From NCBI GenBank assembly GCA_016710595.1, contig JADJVM010000008.1, positions 1 through 64,000 on the forward strand: a DNA stretch of 64,000 bases, read 5' to 3'. This DNA comes from Niastella sp. Lineage in GTDB: Bacteria > Bacteroidota > Bacteroidia > Chitinophagales > Chitinophagaceae. The position numbers were made by a program, and so were the translations under genes. Every line of letters begins with the position of its first letter. The first letter of the stretch is position 1. This document shows, piece after piece, positions 23,510 through 32,583 of this stretch. The notes beneath the pieces were generated by a model. It did no database searches. It was not told the origin of the DNA and was given only the letters and a program-made list of their open reading frames with translations.

Positions 23510-24247
23510 TTACTGCTGGCTTTTCTTTTGTAATTTTTTTGCCAGTATGATAGAATGATTCAATGAGTTTATATTTTTCCAATCGCCATGCGATATGATA
23601 ATGTATTTTGGGTGAGCATATTTTATTTTTATTTTTCTTAAAGTGCTTGCGTATGCTGTTGTATTTCCATCGCCCAGGTAACCCAGGTCTTCTGCATCTG
23701 CAGCTTTTACCAGGCAACCGGCATAGAGTATTTTTTGATGGTTAAACCAAATTACAATATTATCTGCTGAATGGCCCTGCCCGGGATAATAGGTTTCAAA
23801 AGAATATTTACCTACATGGAAGGTAGTATCATGATAAATTAAATATTCAGCTCTATTCTTATTATTGAGTTTACATAACTCATCAGTAAATGAAGTTGTA
23901 TAGGTGTTAATTCCCTTATTCTTATAATATGCTAAGCCGGCTGTTTTGTCGCTATGCCAATGGGTTGCAATACACATAACGACCACTTTATGATGTTTTA
24001 TTTTTATACTGTCAAGTAAGGGTTGAAATTGAGTAGTATCCCAGGGCGTGTCAAGCATTACAACGCCATTGTTGGTAACGATATACATTCCATTTGCAGG
24101 CACTTGACTGTCTTGATAGGTATTGTATGTAGTATAAACATAAAAATCACCAGTAACATGTGTGATTTTTAGTTTTTCATGTATATCCTGTCCAAAAATA
24201 TTTGAAAATAATAAAAAACATGTGAGAGCCAATATAATTTTTCGCAT
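23510..24247 (-). CDS. Subclass B1 metallo-beta-lactamase
   Basis: A 245-residue periplasmic zinc hydrolase that opens beta-lactam rings, carbapenems included in this subclass. Signal peptide MRKIILALTCFLLFSNIFGQ. All six subclass B1 ligands are seen: His96, His98 and Asp100 in ATHWHSDKTAG, His159 in GQGHSADNIV, Cys178 in YAGCLVKAADAEDLGYLGD, and His220 in IISHGDW. The Cys at the fifth position and the LGDGN block separate it from B2 and B3 enzymes; spacing and the YYPGQGHS.DNIV.WF strand match chromosomal enzymes of Bacteroidota such as the IND/BlaB group. No mobile element adjoins it, so it is probably resident. Activity is predicted, not shown. Confidence 0.92.
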   Translation of the reverse strand: MRKIILALTCFLLFSNIFGQDIHEKLKITHVTGDFYVYTTYNTYQDSQVPANGMYIVTNNGVVMLDTPWDTTQFQPLLDSIKIKHHKVVVMCIATHWHSDKTAGLAYYKNKGINTYTTSFTDELCKLNNKNRAEYLIYHDTTFHVGKYSFETYYPGQGHSADNIVIWFNHQKILYAGCLVKAADAEDLGYLGDGNTTAYASTLRKIKIKYAHPKYIIISHGDWKNINSLNHSIILAKKLQKKSQQ

Positions 24248-24375
24248 TTTATTTATTCAACAGTTTATGAAATAATTAAAATTACTGATACAGGGTTACA
24301 ATTTATTTTTACTGAACCGTATTTCACTTATGCCAATTGCTTTTAATTAAAACATTCATTTTATTACAACTTAAA

Positions 24376-24403
24376 TTAAAAAAAGCCGGCAAATAACCGG
24401 CTT
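24376..24403 (-). terminator. Terminator after isocitrate dehydrogenase (type II)
   Basis: AAGCCGG/CCGGCTT (24383-24403) followed on the minus strand by seven T, 20 bases after the stop codon of the type II enzyme. Confidence 0.8.
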
Positions 24404-24422
24404 ACATATTTGTATAAAAATA

Positions 24423-25655
24423 TTATTGTACAATTTTCTTTTTTAACCCTGCATCAATGGCATCTAAAAATGCTTCGGTATTCAAATAATCTTTTCCTTC
24501 CTGTATCTTATTACCATGAATACATACTGCCAGGTCCTTGGTCATTTTACCTGATTCTACAGTTTCGATGCATACATCTTCTAATGCTTTACAAAAATCA
24601 ATCAGAGGTTGATTGTTGTCTAACTTTCCCCTAAATGCCAGGCCTCTTGTCCATGCAAAAATAGAAGCAATCGGGTTGGTGCTGGTGGGTTTACCTTGCT
24701 GGTGATTGCGGTAATGGCGTGTTACCGTACCATGGGCCGCTTCAGCTTCCATGGTTTTACCATCTGGTGTAACTAATACAGATGTCATCAATCCCAGTGA
24801 ACCAAAGCCCTGTGCAATGGTATCGCTTTGTACATCACCATCATAATTTTTACAAGCCCATACAAAATTGCCATTCCATTTTAAGGCACTGGCTACCATG
24901 TCATCAATTAAGCGGTGTTCATATACGATTCCTGCATTGTTAAATGCTTCTTTAAATTCTTTTTGATATACTTCTTCAAAAATATCTTTAAAGCGACCAT
25001 CATATTTTTTTAAAATGGTGTTTTTGGTTGATAAATAAAGCGGCCATTTTTTACTGAGCGCCATATTGAAGCAACTCCTGGCAAAACCATAAATACTTTC
25101 ATCAGTATTATACATGGACAGCGCTACACCATCTCCTTTAAAATCGTACACTTCAAAAACCTGGGCGGCACCGCCATCTTCAGGTGTAAAGGTCATGGTT
25201 AATTTTCCTTTTCCTTTTATTACGGTATCGGTAGCCCGGTATTGGTCGCCAAAAGCATGACGGCCTACAATGATGGGCGCATCCCAGTTTGTTACCAGCC
25301 GGGGAATATTTTTTATTACAATGGGTTCCCTGAAAACGGTACCATCTAAAATATTACGGATGGTTCCATTGGGGCTCTTCCACATTTGTTTTAAAGAAAA
25401 TTCTTTTACCCGGGCTTCATCGGGGGTAATGGTAGCACACTTAATACCTACACCATGTTTTTTAATGGCGTTTGCGGCGTCAATGGTTACCTGGTCGTTG
25501 GTTGCATCCCTGTGTTCAATACCCAGGTCGTAATATTCAATGGGTAATTCTAAGTAGGGGAGTATAAGTTTGTCTTTTATAAAACTCCAGATGATCCTTG
25601 TCATCTCGTCTCCATCTAATTCTACTACCGGGTTAGCGACTTTAATTTTTGCCAT
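24423..25655 (-). CDS. icd: NADP-dependent isocitrate dehydrogenase, eukaryote-like dimeric type II
   Basis: A 410-residue enzyme that oxidises isocitrate to 2-oxoglutarate with NADP in the TCA cycle. The start KVANPVVELDGDEMTRIIW is the hallmark of the type II (animal and yeast IDP-like) subfamily. Substrate-binding segment: ATITPDEARVKEF and KSPNGTIRNILDGTVFREPI. C-terminal signs include LIDDMVASALKWNGNFVWACKNYDGDVQSD (catalytic Asp), EAAHGTVTRHYR (cofactor loop, His-Arg as in NADP enzymes) and TNPIASIFAWTRGL. It follows a second isocitrate dehydrogenase of another subfamily by 50 bases on the same strand, so both are probably made from one transcript ending at the terminator near 24380. 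Confidence 0.93.
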   Translation of the reverse strand: MAKIKVANPVVELDGDEMTRIIWSFIKDKLILPYLELPIEYYDLGIEHRDATNDQVTIDAANAIKKHGVGIKCATITPDEARVKEFSLKQMWKSPNGTIRNILDGTVFREPIVIKNIPRLVTNWDAPIIVGRHAFGDQYRATDTVIKGKGKLTMTFTPEDGGAAQVFEVYDFKGDGVALSMYNTDESIYGFARSCFNMALSKKWPLYLSTKNTILKKYDGRFKDIFEEVYQKEFKEAFNNAGIVYEHRLIDDMVASALKWNGNFVWACKNYDGDVQSDTIAQGFGSLGLMTSVLVTPDGKTMEAEAAHGTVTRHYRNHQQGKPTSTNPIASIFAWTRGLAFRGKLDNNQPLIDFCKALEDVCIETVESGKMTKDLAVCIHGNKIQEGKDYLNTEAFLDAIDAGLKKKIVQ

Positions 25656-25704
25656 ATTTGTTTTAGTTTCTGAAATTTAAAATTGAAATATAAAATAATT
25701 TGTT

Positions 25705-27015
25705 TTATAAACTTGAACTTTTCTTGAGTTGCCCATCACCGGTAAACATACCCATATTAGCGATGATCTCGTTTCCAAATTCGCTGGTTTTAAGTAAGGT
25801 AGCACCTGTCATTAAATTGTAAAAATCAATGGTTACGGTTTTGCGCATGATGGTTGCCTGTAATGCGGTCGTAATCATTTCGGCGGCTTCTTTCCATCCA
25901 ATATAGGTGAGTAGCATACAACCGCTTAATATTACTGAAGATGGGTTCATGCTATTGGTACCAGCAAATTTTGGAGCAGTGCCATGTGTAGCTTCAAATA
26001 CGGCATATCCTGTTTTATAGTTTATGTTAGCACCTGGTGCAATACCAATGCCGCCTACTTCGGCAGCTAGTGCATCTGAAATATAATCCCCATTCAGGTT
26101 GAGAGTTGCCACTACTGAAAAATCTTGCGGAGCAATTAATATTTGTTGTAAAAAGTTATCGGCAATCATATCTTTCACTAACAGTTTGCCGGAGCTTAAC
26201 GCTTGTCTTTGTACTTCATTGGCATGGGCTTCTCCTTTTTCTTTTTTCAGATCATCCCACTCATCCCAGGTAAATGTGGATTCAGCAAATTCCTGGCGTG
26301 CCACTTCGTAACCCCAGGTTTTAAACCCACCTTCGGTAAATTTCATAATATTGCCTTTATGCACCAGGGTTACAGAGGGTAGTTTATTTTCTAATGCATA
26401 TTCTATGGCAGAGCGAACCAATCTTTTACTTCCCTGATTAGATACCGGTTTTACCCCATAGCTTGAATCGCCGGGAAACCGGATATTTTTTACACCCATT
26501 TCTTCTATCAAAAATTTCTCAAACTTTTGCGCTTCCGCACTGCCTGCTTTCCATTCGATACCGGCATAAATATCTTCGGTATTTTCTCTAAATATTACCA
26601 TATCCACCTGTTCGGGATGTACAACAGGAGAGGGGACTCCCTTAAACCATTTTACCGGCCTTACGCAGGCATACAAATCAAGGTCTTGTCGCATGGCCAC
26701 ATTGAGCGAACGAATGCCGCCCCCAATAGGAGTAGTGAGAGGCCCTTTGATAGAAACAATATAATCTTTAGCAGTTTGTAAAGTTTCTGCAGGTAGCCAT
26801 TCGCCGGTTTGTTTAAATGCTTTTTCACCCGCCAGCATTTCTTTCCATTCAATTTTTCGCTCATCAGCATACGTTTTTTCTACGGCGGTATTAAATACTT
26901 TTTCTGCCACCTTCCAAATTTCCGGGCCAATGCCATCTCCTTCTATAAACGGTATGATGGGGTTATTAGGTACTATTAACTTACCGTCTTTTCCCATTGT
27001 TATCTTTTTGGCCAT
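25705..27015 (-). CDS. icd: Isocitrate dehydrogenase, bacterial type I (E. coli Icd-like)
   Basis: A 436-residue enzyme of the same reaction but the E. coli-like subfamily: IPFIEGDGIGPEIW (23-34), substrate site GGGIRSLNVAMRQDLDLY with Ser103, Asn105 and Arg109 equal to E. coli 113, 115 and 119, and RENTEDIYAGIEW. The cofactor loop HGTAPKFAG keeps the Lys (E. coli 344) but has Phe for Tyr345; further on, TIDFYNLM has Ile and Asn where the NADP enzyme has Tyr391 and Arg395. Cofactor preference is therefore unclear. I start at 27015 (MAKKITMG) as the family does; an in-frame ATG at 27090 would add 25 residues and also lies behind the promoter. Confidence 0.9.
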   Translation of the reverse strand: MAKKITMGKDGKLIVPNNPIIPFIEGDGIGPEIWKVAEKVFNTAVEKTYADERKIEWKEMLAGEKAFKQTGEWLPAETLQTAKDYIVSIKGPLTTPIGGGIRSLNVAMRQDLDLYACVRPVKWFKGVPSPVVHPEQVDMVIFRENTEDIYAGIEWKAGSAEAQKFEKFLIEEMGVKNIRFPGDSSYGVKPVSNQGSKRLVRSAIEYALENKLPSVTLVHKGNIMKFTEGGFKTWGYEVARQEFAESTFTWDEWDDLKKEKGEAHANEVQRQALSSGKLLVKDMIADNFLQQILIAPQDFSVVATLNLNGDYISDALAAEVGGIGIAPGANINYKTGYAVFEATHGTAPKFAGTNSMNPSSVILSGCMLLTYIGWKEAAEMITTALQATIMRKTVTIDFYNLMTGATLLKTSEFGNEIIANMGMFTGDGQLKKSSSL

Positions 27016-27117
27016 AATATTTTTTTTAGTACCGGCTGGGTTAAAACCATCCTTTATGTTTTCCAGTTTTTTGGAAAAAGCTGGTAACATAACCGGTTAG
27101 TATAGGTTTAAGAGCCG

Positions 27118-27125
27118 CAAAAGTA
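27118..27125 (-). promoter_or_regulatory. TAnnTTTG promoter box for the icd pair
   Basis: TACTTTTG on the minus strand, about 100 bases before the preferred start of the type I gene, with a TTTG 14 bases further upstream. One promoter would serve both dehydrogenase genes. Confidence 0.4.
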
Positions 27126-27192
27126 CAAATTCATTTTCCCAAATAAAAACACTTTTAAATAACAATGAAAGTATTTTGCTTTCCCGCTTCTT

Positions 27193-27226
27193 TAAAAAAA
27201 ATAACCCCCAAAGAATTGGGGGTTAT
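27193..27226 (-). terminator. Terminator after the 601-residue lipoprotein gene
   Basis: Perfect 10-bp stem ATAACCCCCA/TGGGGGTTAT (27201-27226, loop AAGAAT), followed on the minus strand by seven T. It closes the minus-strand run of envelope genes that begins at 34689. Confidence 0.9.
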
Positions 27227-27252
27227 TATGACAACTAATTGAACCTAATCAA

Positions 27253-29058
27253 TTAGTAAGTTCGCCGAACCCTGAAATTAGAGTTGACAGTATAAGTTGT
27301 AGAGGTAGTGTTGCCTGTAAATGTTCCGGTAAAGTTACCTGCTATAAAGCTACCAATAGCTCCCAGTTCTGTAATATTAACATTTATTAAACCTACGGGG
27401 GTGAGTTGTTCGCCAATAGTAGTAGGTGGTAAAAATTTCACCAGGTTTTGCATACTATTTAGGGCAATATTCGCTTTTACAAAAACTAAGTTTACTTCGT
27501 AATTATTTGCAATACTATGTCCGGTAATTCCAATATCAGCATTATTGGTTCCATTATAGGCTACATGTTCTGCTAAAGTATCAGCAGGTGCCGTAAGGTT
27601 ATATGTGGTACCATTAATATTCATATTCCAATATTGTTGGGTAGATACCCCACAGGCTTGCATGGTTGCCATATTATTTCCGCCGGCATGAATGTTTACG
27701 GTAATAGGCAGGCTCTGTGCCCCTCCGGTAATATCTTCTGCAATAAAAATTACATTTTCGGGCCCATCGCAAAGCAGGTAATGCCAAATATAATGGCCAT
27801 TGGTAATGGGTATAATATTAAACCCAGACGGTGTGTGGATAAACATACGACCATTTACAACGGCTGTATTGTTGCAATCGGTAACCGTACCCTCCACATT
27901 GGCCATGAGTGTTGGCGATGGAGAAATAATTATGTCGCCCAATGAAAGATCCGTAGTACCGGTGGTAATTATTTGTGTGTAAACGGGCTGCCCACAATTA
28001 TGATTACTGAAAACTTCTATTTTTAATTGTGAGTTTGCAAATACAGCACCTGAAACATAGCCTGAAGAATCTGTGTAACCATAAGAAGACATTTGTGGGT
28101 TACTTACTACACTTATTTTTACCCAAGCATGAGGTACAGCTTCGCCTGATGTATTTTTGATCGTCATACTCAGGTGAATATAGTTTGCAGGCACATCGCA
28201 ATTCCAAAATGAAAAATGGCTTACTTCACCTACATATTCATTACCTGTTTTCATGGCGCTTCCTTCTTCTATCCACAATCCCTTCGTTTCATCAAAATGC
28301 CATAGTTTAATACTTGCCGGCGACGATGCTGAAAGCGATGGAGATAATGGAAAATGTAAAGTTGCTTTTTTACCGCTGGCTATTTGTAATTTTTCTCCGG
28401 CTGCCCCGGTAAGTTCTACAGCAGCCATACCGTATGTTGTAAGCAATTGCATTTTGTTATCGGTATTAATAGCCCTTAAATCGCCGGGCATTTCGCTATT
28501 CAATTCACGGGAGCTGGGGTCTATCCAATAAGCAGCAACCTGCAGCATGCCATTGTATGTTGCCTGTGTAGCTGCATTTACCACGCCGCCCGCCGGTATT
28601 TGTATGCTGAGGCCGGTAGTTGTATTTACAGTACCACCCGAAGCCGCATCAATAGAGCCGGCAATTGTTTTGGGTAATAACTTCATTCTGAAAAATGCCT
28701 GCTTGCCTGTTTCGGCCATAAAGGTTTTAATGGCATTAAAATATCCGGGCATGGTTACCGTTACTACGGCAGCCATTTTTGTAACCTGGGTAGCTCCAAA
28801 CTCAAAATAACCAAATTGGTTGGTGCTTGTAGTAGCTGCTCCCAGCTTTACTATAGCACCCTGAACGGGCAGGTTATTTTCGTTAGTAACAAATCCTGAA
28901 GCAGCTGAAATGGTTACCTGGCTTGTGAAATCAGGTAAAACAGGCGCTGTTACCGGATCGGTGCCACTTAGGTTTTTCTGGCAGGAAAGAATGAATAAAA
29001 TAATTATTACAGGAAATAAAAATTTCAAATAATTTTTAAAATGATAATGTGATTGCAT
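27253..29058 (-). CDS. Large surface lipoprotein with carboxypeptidase-regulatory domains
   Basis: A 601-residue predicted lipoprotein: signal ending LFILSCQKN with lipobox ILSC (about Cys26). An N-terminal regulatory-like beta-sandwich (about 50-125) reads SGFVTNENNLPVQGAIVKLG, then QFGYFEFGA, then GYFNAIKTF. A second segment (about 300-375) has TSGEAVPHAWVKISVV, DSSGYVSGAVF; a third near 390-460 (VEGTVTDCNNTAVVNGRMFI). A central part (IQIPAGGVVNAATQ, MPGDLRAINTDN, ASIKLWHFDETKGLWIEEG) is typical of a Bacteroidota surface protein family of unknown function. It may bind polymers or anchor at the surface. It is the last gene before the strong terminator, 78 bases after the GNAT gene. Confidence 0.8.
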   Translation of the reverse strand: MQSHYHFKNYLKFLFPVIIILFILSCQKNLSGTDPVTAPVLPDFTSQVTISAASGFVTNENNLPVQGAIVKLGAATTSTNQFGYFEFGATQVTKMAAVVTVTMPGYFNAIKTFMAETGKQAFFRMKLLPKTIAGSIDAASGGTVNTTTGLSIQIPAGGVVNAATQATYNGMLQVAAYWIDPSSRELNSEMPGDLRAINTDNKMQLLTTYGMAAVELTGAAGEKLQIASGKKATLHFPLSPSLSASSPASIKLWHFDETKGLWIEEGSAMKTGNEYVGEVSHFSFWNCDVPANYIHLSMTIKNTSGEAVPHAWVKISVVSNPQMSSYGYTDSSGYVSGAVFANSQLKIEVFSNHNCGQPVYTQIITTGTTDLSLGDIIISPSPTLMANVEGTVTDCNNTAVVNGRMFIHTPSGFNIIPITNGHYIWHYLLCDGPENVIFIAEDITGGAQSLPITVNIHAGGNNMATMQACGVSTQQYWNMNINGTTYNLTAPADTLAEHVAYNGTNNADIGITGHSIANNYEVNLVFVKANIALNSMQNLVKFLPPTTIGEQLTPVGLINVNITELGAIGSFIAGNFTGTFTGNTTSTTYTVNSNFRVRRTY

Positions 29059-29136
29059 GATAACGATTGTTTAATGATGGAGTGCAGTTTTTTTTATAGA
29101 TGCCGGGATCATTAAAATTGTTGCCTGTAGAAAAAA

Positions 29137-29598
29137 TTAAAATGTAAGGCTACAGTTTATCCACTCATCATCAAACTTTGCATGATATTTTTCATAAAAA
29201 TGAATGGCTGGCTCATTCCAATCTAATACCTGCCATACTATACCGCTATATTTATTTTCTCTGGCAATCGTTATCAGTGTATCCATCAATTGTGTACCCA
29301 GCCCGTGGCCCCTCATGCTTTGTGTAACTACAATATCTTCCAGGTACATACGGCAACCCTTCCAGGTGCTATAGCGAATGTACCAAAGCGCAAAACCTTT
29401 TACAGCGGTTTGTCCATCTCCTGCTACTTCGGCTACAATGGCTTGCCATACCGGCTTTTCACCAAAACCAGATTCCATAAAATGATCTATGGTTACTGTA
29501 ACTTCCTGTGGTGCCTTTTCATATTCAGCTAATTCTTTTATGAGATCAAACATTGCCGGGCAATCTTTTTTTTCTGCCTTTCTTATTTTTATTTGCAT
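29137..29598 (-). CDS. GNAT acetyltransferase, diamine (SSAT)-like
   Basis: A 153-residue acetyl-CoA-dependent N-acetyltransferase. The core strand-turn-helix reads YLEDIVVTQSMRGHGLGTQLM (acetyl-CoA pyrophosphate loop R-G-H-G-L-G at about 95-102), and the C-terminal part has WQVLDWNEPAIHFYEKYHAK with the conserved Asn and Tyr. The sequence RKAEKKDCPAMFDLIKELAEYE at the start and KGFALWYIRYSTWKG resemble the spermidine/diamine or thialysine acetyltransferase group (SAT1/SAT2-like), so a polyamine or related amine is the likely acceptor. The start codon lies one base after the stop of the preceding gene, which implies co-translation with the envelope operon. Confidence 0.85.
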   Translation of the reverse strand: MQIKIRKAEKKDCPAMFDLIKELAEYEKAPQEVTVTIDHFMESGFGEKPVWQAIVAEVAGDGQTAVKGFALWYIRYSTWKGCRMYLEDIVVTQSMRGHGLGTQLMDTLITIARENKYSGIVWQVLDWNEPAIHFYEKYHAKFDDEWINCSLTF

Positions 29599-29599
29599 A

Positions 29600-30928
29600 T
29601 CATGGGCCTTTATAATCGTATAATATTTTTACCTGGTTGTTTTGGCTAAGGTTGGTATTGATGTAATATGCCTTTCTAAATTTACCATCTATAATTTCCA
29701 GTAACGAAGTATTGGGCGGGATGGCTCCCAGGTTATCTGCTACAAAAATAATATTATTTATACCCGGTTCTAATGTTACGGTTAAGAACTGTGGTTTTTT
29801 CTTTACGGCAAACCCCTGCACAATCCATTGGTCGTTGATGCTAAGGCTAATGCTATCACCATCTTCTACGGCATCATCCCAAATGGCCAATGTGATTTGT
29901 GCTGAATTTAATTTTATACTATCTACAAGCTTCGTTTCCCTTTCTAAGGCACGGTCAGTGATCTTGATGTTTTTGGGAGGAGAGGGGATCCTGTTGGTTT
30001 GCCAAATATTTTCTTTTTTATCGGGATAATAATAAATTTTAGCCACTATAAAAGTAGATGAGATATCAGCCTTATTTGCAAAATTGATGGCAAATTTATC
30101 TTTATCAAATGCAAGGTTTAGTTTCCCGGTATTGGGTGGTACATGGCCATAATTATCTGCATAAAAGCAAAGGAGGTTCATGCCGGTATCAAGCTGTATT
30201 TCTGCTACGGGATTATGTTTGCTTAAATCTATTTTATCTAAAACTATGTTACCATTCAGCGATACTGATACTGTATCATTATCTACCCGGTTATTGTCAG
30301 TAAAATTTAAAATACCACTGGCAGAGCGTACCTGTATGCTATCCATGATACCATAGTAAACACCGGACATCCAGGGGTATAAAATTTTATCTACCGATTC
30401 ACTCTTCCAGGGCTCGTTGTTTATTTTTTTTAAAACGATGAATGCTTCTTTTATGGAATCCCTTACATGCATTGCCAGGTTGCGGAACGAATCGGTATAA
30501 TTTAATAAAGAGGGCATGGTTACGCCATATTTTTTTGAAGGGATCCGTGCTACCTGCAATGTTTCATGGCTCCGTTGTTTTTTATATTTAAAAATCCCAT
30601 TCAACATAACCGTCCAGGCGCCAATAGAAAATGGGTTTTCTGCAACGGGTATTTTATTTCTGCCTATGGCTAAGCTGCCATCACTTTTTTTTACAAGCAG
30701 CAATTCATATACTCCCGAAAAATTATCATAACTAATTTTTAACCGGGCAGGATACAATGTATTTCTTTCTGAGTTGGCAATTTGTAAGCTTACATGAAAG
30801 GAACTATTATCGCCTGCGTCCATCTCCCAGGTTCCGGAATACAAATTCTTTTGTGCAGACGCCTGCTGATAAAAAAATAAGCATAAGAAAAAAACGCAGC
30901 CAGCTGGTATGTGAATGAACTTACTCAA
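29600..30928 (-). CDS. Secreted protein with a duplicated beta module
   Basis: A 442-residue exported protein (signal MSKFIHIPAGCVFFLCLFFY..ASA) that I cannot name. Two related modules are visible: about 208-275 (RVDNDTVSVSLNGNIVLD, then GMNLLCFYADNYGHVPPNTG) and about 348-415 (AVEDGDSISLSINDQWIVQ, then GINNIIFVADNLGAIPPNTS). Each has an acidic V.D.D...SL..N strand pair and a terminal ADN.G..PPNT block. The N-terminal part (about 27-115) resembles a lipocalin-like strand set (GTWEMDAGDNSSFHVSLQI). Its start overlaps the OstA-like gene by 8 bases, so it is translationally coupled; a role in the envelope is inferred from that alone. Confidence 0.7.
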   Translation of the reverse strand: MSKFIHIPAGCVFFLCLFFYQQASAQKNLYSGTWEMDAGDNSSFHVSLQIANSERNTLYPARLKISYDNFSGVYELLLVKKSDGSLAIGRNKIPVAENPFSIGAWTVMLNGIFKYKKQRSHETLQVARIPSKKYGVTMPSLLNYTDSFRNLAMHVRDSIKEAFIVLKKINNEPWKSESVDKILYPWMSGVYYGIMDSIQVRSASGILNFTDNNRVDNDTVSVSLNGNIVLDKIDLSKHNPVAEIQLDTGMNLLCFYADNYGHVPPNTGKLNLAFDKDKFAINFANKADISSTFIVAKIYYYPDKKENIWQTNRIPSPPKNIKITDRALERETKLVDSIKLNSAQITLAIWDDAVEDGDSISLSINDQWIVQGFAVKKKPQFLTVTLEPGINNIIFVADNLGAIPPNTSLLEIIDGKFRKAYYINTNLSQNNQVKILYDYKGP

Positions 30929-32525
30929 AAAGTTCCAGTTTATTTTTTGGCCTCCTGTTATCCTGCCATAAAAATCCCTTTAAAAGCTTCAGCTCCATGG
31001 GAATTTGTTTTAAAGGATACAGCGCATTGTCCACATCATTGATGTATTTTATTTTATTCATCTGTTTATTTAAAAAATAGGCTTCTATTACATCGCTTTT
31101 ACTCCTGTTCATGCCAATATAAGCACTGTCATCATCCTGAGGATAAAAAATACTTTCGGCAGGCGATCCTTTAATTCTTACATGATCAATATTCCCGTTT
31201 TTAAAAAATGCATTTAAAGTGCGGCCACCAATTTGGTTATACATACTATTGTTTTCTTTTCCAATCACCATACTGTTGTTAAATACCGATAAGTGCTGGG
31301 GTTGCTGATTTTTAGTAAACATATACATGGTATCGCCGCTCACCTGGTTTTTCCCATTCCAAAATATGGGGTCCTGGTACAATCTAAAGACTGAATCTTC
31401 TGTAGAATAATATAAACTGTCGCATACCGCCTGGAGTGAATCATTAAAAATGCGTACATGATGAAAGGCAAGGATATACCGGATGGTATCTGATGCAGAA
31501 CCAATTTCTACTGAAGTGGTTTTATTGAGTGTATCATTTTTTATAACGGTATGTTTCCCGTTTTTATCATATTTGCGAATTCCTGAGAATAAGGTATCTG
31601 CAGCCACATACGTACTATCATTATCTTTATGAATGATCATTACGGGTTTGCGGGTTCCCAGGAATGAATTTTCTTTTTTATTCAGGTATAATAAATCACC
31701 TATGATGGTTACCTGGTTGATGCTATCTACAATTTTACCCCGGTCTTCTATTTGTGCAATCCCCAATTTTTCATTGTATGCAATATGGCCACCCGTTACA
31801 GAATAATTGCTATCACTGATAGCCGAACGGTCAAAAAACTCTGCCTGGCCTGTTTCTAAATTATAAATCCCGTTACTGGTATTTATGATAGCGCCATCTT
31901 TATTTACTATCGTAGTGGGTGCAATAAAATACGCCGATTTCATTTGCATATTATAACGAAGGCTATCGGCTTTTATATCATAATTGGGATCGGTAAGGTG
32001 TACATATTTTTTAAAATATACATCCCTGGTATCGGAATAATAAGTGGCATCGGTGCTGGTGAGTACCGTATTCCCATTCACTACTTTACCCCCATTTTTA
32101 TAGGTACCAATTCCTGTAGCAACATCATACTGCAGATCATCTGTAAATAAAGTTCCTTTACCATCGGTTAAGCGCACTTTGTTTTTTAGATAAGCCATGC
32201 GAACCGGGCCAACGTAACGGAGATATTCGGAATAGGTATTTACGCTATCCGCATCATTTATGTGTACGTTGCCAAAACATTCTGCAACACCTGTAAGTTG
32301 GTTTACGGCAATACTATCTGCAGAAATTTTTGTATTTCCCTGTTGCACTCGGGCATCTCCGGCAAGAGTGATAATGGTATTTTGATCATCTATTTGTTTT
32401 TGCCGCATGGTAAGGCCGTGTATGATCTGAATGACACGTGAAGTATCCTGCGCTGCACAAATAAGTGAATGGCCTCCCCAAAAGAAAGCGATAAAAATTA
32501 ATATTTTAATATAGGGAGCAGTCAA
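30921..32525 (-). CDS. OstA/LptA-like periplasmic LPS-transport protein
   Basis: A 534-residue exported protein with OstA (LptA N-terminal) repeats. Signal peptide to about residue 25, then beta-jellyroll segments: TLAGDARVQQGNTKISADSIAVNQ, AECFGNVHINDADSVNTYSEYL, VRLTDGKGTLFTDDLQYDVATGIGTY, VLTSTDATYYSDTRDVYFK. Such segments stack into a groove that carries lipopolysaccharide across the periplasm. It is much longer than E. coli LptA (185), as is usual in Bacteroidota. It lies in a run with an MCE protein and an amidase, and the LptD-like gene is divergent 2.2 kb away, so the two ends of the LPS bridge are coded together. Confidence 0.88.
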   Translation of the reverse strand: MTAPYIKILIFIAFFWGGHSLICAAQDTSRVIQIIHGLTMRQKQIDDQNTIITLAGDARVQQGNTKISADSIAVNQLTGVAECFGNVHINDADSVNTYSEYLRYVGPVRMAYLKNKVRLTDGKGTLFTDDLQYDVATGIGTYKNGGKVVNGNTVLTSTDATYYSDTRDVYFKKYVHLTDPNYDIKADSLRYNMQMKSAYFIAPTTIVNKDGAIINTSNGIYNLETGQAEFFDRSAISDSNYSVTGGHIAYNEKLGIAQIEDRGKIVDSINQVTIIGDLLYLNKKENSFLGTRKPVMIIHKDNDSTYVAADTLFSGIRKYDKNGKHTVIKNDTLNKTTSVEIGSASDTIRYILAFHHVRIFNDSLQAVCDSLYYSTEDSVFRLYQDPIFWNGKNQVSGDTMYMFTKNQQPQHLSVFNNSMVIGKENNSMYNQIGGRTLNAFFKNGNIDHVRIKGSPAESIFYPQDDDSAYIGMNRSKSDVIEAYFLNKQMNKIKYINDVDNALYPLKQIPMELKLLKGFLWQDNRRPKNKLELFE

Positions 32526-32583
32526 TCCGGAAATTTATTTGCTGCAAGATGCAAAAATAAATGATAACAGTTTGATAAAATCC

